From assembly GCF_012489685.1 (NCBI RefSeq), contig NC_080046.1, forward strand, positions 65,549,984 to 65,613,983: a stretch of DNA of 64,000 nt. Direction: 5' to 3'. Within the stretch, counting starts at the first letter, position 1. The number at the start of each line of letters is the position of its first letter. Source of the stretch: Lotus japonicus. Lineage: Eukaryota; Streptophyta; Magnoliopsida; Fabales; Fabaceae. Of the stretch, positions 60,095-64,000 are shown piece by piece. Both the position numbers and the translations under genes were made by a program. The notes beneath the pieces were generated by a model. It saw only the letters and a list, made by a program, of their open reading frames with translations. It was not told the origin of the DNA and ran no database searches.

Positions 60095-61505
60095 TCTATC
60101 TATATAATATACTAAAGGAAGGTTTTTTTCTAGAAGATTTTGTCATGTGTCACCACAATATTATCCTATAAAAAAATATACAATTTTTTTTTCATAACTT
60201 TGAAATACATATTTTTTAAAACGCTATTAAATCTGCATTTAATTTTTGTATCTTAAAACCAAATATTGAAAAAAAAACATCATATATAAAAAAGTGCAAT
60301 ATTGGGAATATTTTATCTAAAAAGGTTTTTTTTAGATATAGATAATAGATGAACATGATTTTGTATCAAAATAAACTTCTCATATCTTTAATTATAATAA
60401 TTTAAGATAAAATCTTTTAAATTGACCATGATTTCTTAAATTTTTTTATTATGATGCTATAAATTGTGTTCATATAATTTAAATATAGTAATTTAAGACA
60501 ACTTTGTATAGATTGACCACGATATCATCAAAATAAACTTCTCATCTCTTTAATTATAGTAATTTAAGATAAAATCTTTTAAATTTAATTGAATTATAGT
60601 AATTTAAAAACAATTTTTTTATAGATTGACCACGATATCAATTTTTTTATAAGAGTGCTATAAATTGTGTCAAGCACATAATTGTGCAATACACAGTGTG
60701 AGGAAGAAAAAAAAATGAGTCATACCAAAAGAGGGATAAGGGATTTAGGTGTTTATCTTCTATTGAGTAAATTTTTTCAATAAATGACCGTCTATCACTC
60801 TTTAGATTACAGTTGTGTTTTTGTGCTCTTAAATTATGATTTGGAATTCTATGCTTGGACGGTATAAAAAATTAGACTCTCTATATCTAAAAATATGGAT
60901 ATCTGAATTTTGTTTAAAGATTTGGTAATTTTTGTTCTCTCATATTGCTTCAGTAGTAATTGACAAGCATTGAGCCCATTCATTGTTTCTTATCTCTAGA
61001 TGATCAAGAAGCTACACGAATGGTGGTGGTAGTGGCAGCAATCCCCAAATTCTATTTTACCCACCAAATCGATATATTATTTATTAGTTTATTTTTTTGA
61101 AAATTTTTAATTTGTTAATATAAAACACTACTACTAATAATTGATTTTAAATGTTAATATTTTATGTACAATTTTCATCCAAAATATTTTTTAAATTAAT
61201 ATTAGCATCTTAGTTTTTTTAGGAAATATTACATAAAAAATAACTTGAAATACATTTTTCTAAAAAGGTTGTTATTTAAACGTATAGGTCGAAAAATCAA
61301 TCCTTAAGGACCACACTTTTAGATAGACTTTTGATCTCCACTACACCCGGGTTACAATTGTGAGAACATTTTAACACACACAAAATCTAACAAACACTTA
61401 TATATTTATACATTTGAAAATTGTAAAAAATTTAAAAAATATAGTATTAAACAAATTTTAGATATAACAAAAGTCACCCGTGCATTGCACAGGTTAATCA
61501 ACTAG
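60095..61505 (+). mobile_element. Short non-autonomous Helitron
   Basis: The 3' end has a hairpin CCCGTGC-ATT-GCACAGG (61478-61494), a ten-base spacer and CTAG (61502-61505), followed by T. The 5' end is TCTATCTATATAATATACTAA at 60095 preceded by A, or the TCTATATAATATAC at 60099, also preceded by A. A/T insertion without target duplication, TC start and hairpin-CTAG end are the Helitron rules. No coding capacity; very A/T-rich. Confidence 0.65.
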
Positions 61506-61851
61506 TATTTGTCAAAGAACTTGATACATAATATATAATTGTGTAACATATAAATATAATTAAGATTTTAACAATTTTTATTATAGATATTCGCTTTTCA
61601 TACTTTACTTTCAGGAGATCATTTCTTTTTTTAATTTTTTTTCTCATTTACAAAAGTTGAGAATCAAACCTCAATCTCTTAATTATTTGAGAAATGAAGT
61701 GCTGAACTACTTTTTCAAATTTAATAAATGAATAAATTAATTAACTTTACGATTTTTTTTTATCTTAGCAGGATAAAATTTTCTTTCTCTTCGAATCTCA
61801 TTAGAACACATAAATTTACACATAATCTTTAAATTAATTATATATAAATAT

Positions 61852-62049
61852 TAAATTTAGAGAAAAAGTTGGATGCACCGAAGGTGTAAAGTTTTTTTAC
61901 ACCGTCAACCAATCAGATTTTAAGGATGTGAGAAAATCTCTCTTTTCATTTAATTTCTTTAATTGACATGTCACATCCTTGAAATCTGATTGGTTGACGG
62001 TGTAAAAAAGCTTTACACGGTCGGTGCATCAAAATTAAACTCTTAAATT
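61852..62049. mobile_element. MITE with long terminal inverted repeats
   Basis: Arms of about 85 bp: left 'taaatttagag...gatgcaccga', 'gtgtaaag', 'accgtcaaccaatcagattt'; right is the complement ending 'ctcttaaattta'. About 200 bp. Target duplication not clear. Confidence 0.65.
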
Positions 62050-62318
62050 TATAATGTTGGCTTTTTTCAGCCACCCGTGTTGGTAACAAGGTGCCACGTT
62101 TGCATCCAGATTTGGTCACCTAACTAGGCCGCTTAGCTACTTGTCTGAGAGAGTGACAGACTGACAGTGATCAAACAGAGAGAAAACATTTCTTACCAAA
62201 TCAAAATAAAAGCTTTCTTCCAAAACTGTCATAATTATACTAGTAATTAAAAAATAGGTAGAGATATATACCCCGGCCCCGCTTATCAAAAAGAAAAAAA
62301 TATATATATATATATATA

Positions 62319-63107
62319 GGGAGCATATCAGGTGAGAGGAGTGGTTTATGGTGAGAGATGAGAGGATATAATAATAACCGTTTGATCAATATAAACGGTT
62401 CAGATTCCATCTTACTTTAAAATTTCCACATGCTGCTTTTTCCCAAACCCACGCGCATCTCTCTTTCTTTCCTGCGCGTGTAACCTATCTTTGTCTTCCT
62501 CCCCTTTCTCCCATCTGCCATTGCCACCCATCAGAAGAAGCTTCCAAAAGACATTTTTCCTCTCAAATACCCCGTCTGAACTCTGGACCCATGAACCTCA
62601 TCAAATTTCGCTTGGAGGTCAAAGATCCTCTGCCATGTGGGTAACAAGCAATTCAAATTTTGTTTCTGAAATTGGATGAATTCGTGATCCATTCGGTAAC
62701 TGCATCTAATCCATTTGATGGTTAGCATAACAGTAAGGATTTTAGTGACCAAATTATTTGATTGTAATATATATGTCATGTGAGACCCAAATAAAGTAAG
62801 GATCTTGATTTGCCAATTTTCTTTACAGATCGTGTATGATTATGAACGGAGAGGGATTAACTGCGTCTATGGATGAGTGGCAATGGCGGAAAACACAAGC
62901 AGGAAAGTAAAGGTGCATCCATGGTGGGGGTCGGAAAGTTACTGCGAATGAGAAAAGGGGGCCACGGCAGCGAGCGTGTGGGATTGGGGAATTGCTTACG
63001 TGTATTCATTTAAGTTGGAATAAATCTGAACCGTTTATATCAATCAAACGGTTATTATTATACCCTCTCATCTCTCACAATAACACACCACTCTCACCTG
63101 ATATGCT

Positions 63108-63109
<2 letters not shown>
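62319..63109. mobile_element. MITE inserted in (TA)n, longer relative of 53105-53353
   Basis: Left GGGAGCATATCAGGTGAGAG; the right arm is its complement ending TGATATGCTCC. The arms pair for about 95 bp ('gatgagaggatataataata', 'accgtttgat', 'aaacggttcagat'). (TA)n lies on both sides. Just outside the TA runs the motif 'accccggcccc' occurs on both sides (62271 and about 63155). The interior is G/C-richer and non-coding as far as I can see. Confidence 0.7.

Positions 63110-63154
<45 letters not shown>
63110..63154. repeat. (TA)n microsatellite
   Basis: About 21 TA units abutting the right end of the MITE. Confidence 0.85.
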
Positions 63155-63155
<1 letters not shown>

Positions 63156-64000
63156 CCCCGGCCCCTTTAGACCGCAAACAACATGTAAAAAGTGTATGAT
63201 TTTGCCAAGTCAAAAGTTAACACAAAGTTTCCATGATTAATAAAGAAATTAGTAGTTCAAATATTGAAATAAGACTTCGATCACCTGTTGAAATTTGTGC
63301 AGATAACATCACAAAAATGAATAATCAATTGATAGGTGTGAAGTGTAATCCCTTTCAGTAATATATATATGTGGCAGTACCTTCTAATAAATATGCATAT
63401 GAGCTCGAATATTGGGAAGCACATAAATTGAAGAACATTACATTGGATGAATTAAAAATTATGATTCAAGGTATATAGAAATTTAGTTAGAAAATATGAA
63501 ATGAAATAGTAGTCAATAAGGTTTGAGATGATTGGAAAATGTTGTATATGGCCGGATTTCTTTAAAAGGGTGTCGGATGTTAAAAAAAATTGTATATTAC
63601 ATCTATATTTTTATTTTTCTAATGCTACAAATCAAAACCTTCAAATTATTATTTTCTCGTTGAGATTTATTCTGACATGTTGTTAGGTAACCATTCAGTT
63701 ATAAATGAACTATGCATTGAATTTTTTTTTATTGTTTTCCTTATTGATTAATTAAAGTGAGAAGTGAGAACCCTATTAGTTGCATTATTGGAGAGCATCA
63801 AGATTCTGATTTATTTTCCTGCAAAGATAATAGTAATAGCGATGGTCTCTCCTTTCAAACTTGAGAAAGCCTTATTCAAACCAGAAAGAAACAAGTCTAA
63901 GACCAACAATAACATGATGATCATGAGAAGGAGAAGAAAAACCAGTGCCGGGGTCAACTTCCTCTTCTCTTCTCCACCATCTATAAACAACAAACACATC
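63155..64000. other. Intergenic, possible edge ORF
   Basis: A minus-strand frame open to the window edge (63811-63999) encodes KRKLTPALVFLLLLMIIML and more hydrophobic residues, which would form a membrane helix. It has no recognisable family and could be chance or an exon of a gene beyond the edge. No other feature is seen. Confidence 0.3.

Noticed and set aside
63811..63999. Small membrane protein gene at the right edge
   Set aside because: Open to the window edge, hydrophobic but with no family motif; mentioned only as a possibility.

Overview
The window is nuclear DNA of a dicot plant. Genes have GT-AG introns, A/T-rich intergenic DNA and many small DNA transposons. The repeat style (elements ending in GGCTTAAA with 'tttggtccct' arms, and GGCCC-ended Tourist-like elements) suggests a papilionoid legume. 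That is inference; no species is proven.

Layout. 1-127 is the 3' end of an otubain-type deubiquitinase gene. 1786-2130 (-) is an intronless KIC/PBP1-type EF-hand gene. The core of the window is a cluster of six G-type lectin S-domain receptor-like kinase (S-RLK) genes, each with the canonical seven exons: 7402-10939 (+), 20573-24149 (+), 30423-33967 (+), 35669-39576 (-, broken by a net -1 frameshift), 42428-45928 (-) and 53598-57357 (+). I worked out all exon borders and the phases close in every gene except the broken one. Interspersed are an NDR1/HIN1-like (NHL) membrane protein gene (34419-35024, +) and a five-exon amidase gene (46939-49550, +). The S-RLKs would sit in the plasma membrane with an extracellular lectin/S-locus/PAN region and a cytoplasmic Ser/Thr kinase. 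With NHL and Ca-sensor neighbours the region looks like a surface-perception or defence neighbourhood, but that role is inferred from families.

The first two S-RLKs lie in a direct tandem duplication (about 3370-11590 and about 11591-24528). Each copy has since been invaded by different transposons, so each serves as the empty-site control for the other. Copy 1 received a Pack-MULE-like element carrying a broken AP2/ERF gene piece (3683-5056, 9-bp TSD), which was itself hit by a 5'-truncated LINE (4265-4807, 16-bp TSD), and a long-TIR Mutator-like element (5095-6464, 9-bp TSD). Copy 2 received a Harbinger-like composite (12134-14034, TAA TSD) with a hAT element nested inside (12210-13089, 8-bp TSD), a foldback element (14098-14740), and a complete Ty1/copia retrotransposon (14998-20055, 5-bp TSD) with base-for-base identical 258-bp LTRs and an uninterrupted 1497-codon polyprotein. 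Its right edge is cut by a Helitron terminus (24529) at an A/T site still intact in copy 1.

Downstream of that terminus, about 5 kb holds scattered gene pieces (a PPR piece, a probable GT31 galactosyltransferase piece, unrecognised protein-like pieces), as expected of a gene-capturing Helitron. The final 7 kb has no gene I can support. It is a field of MITEs, a second short Helitron (60095-61505) and microsatellites.
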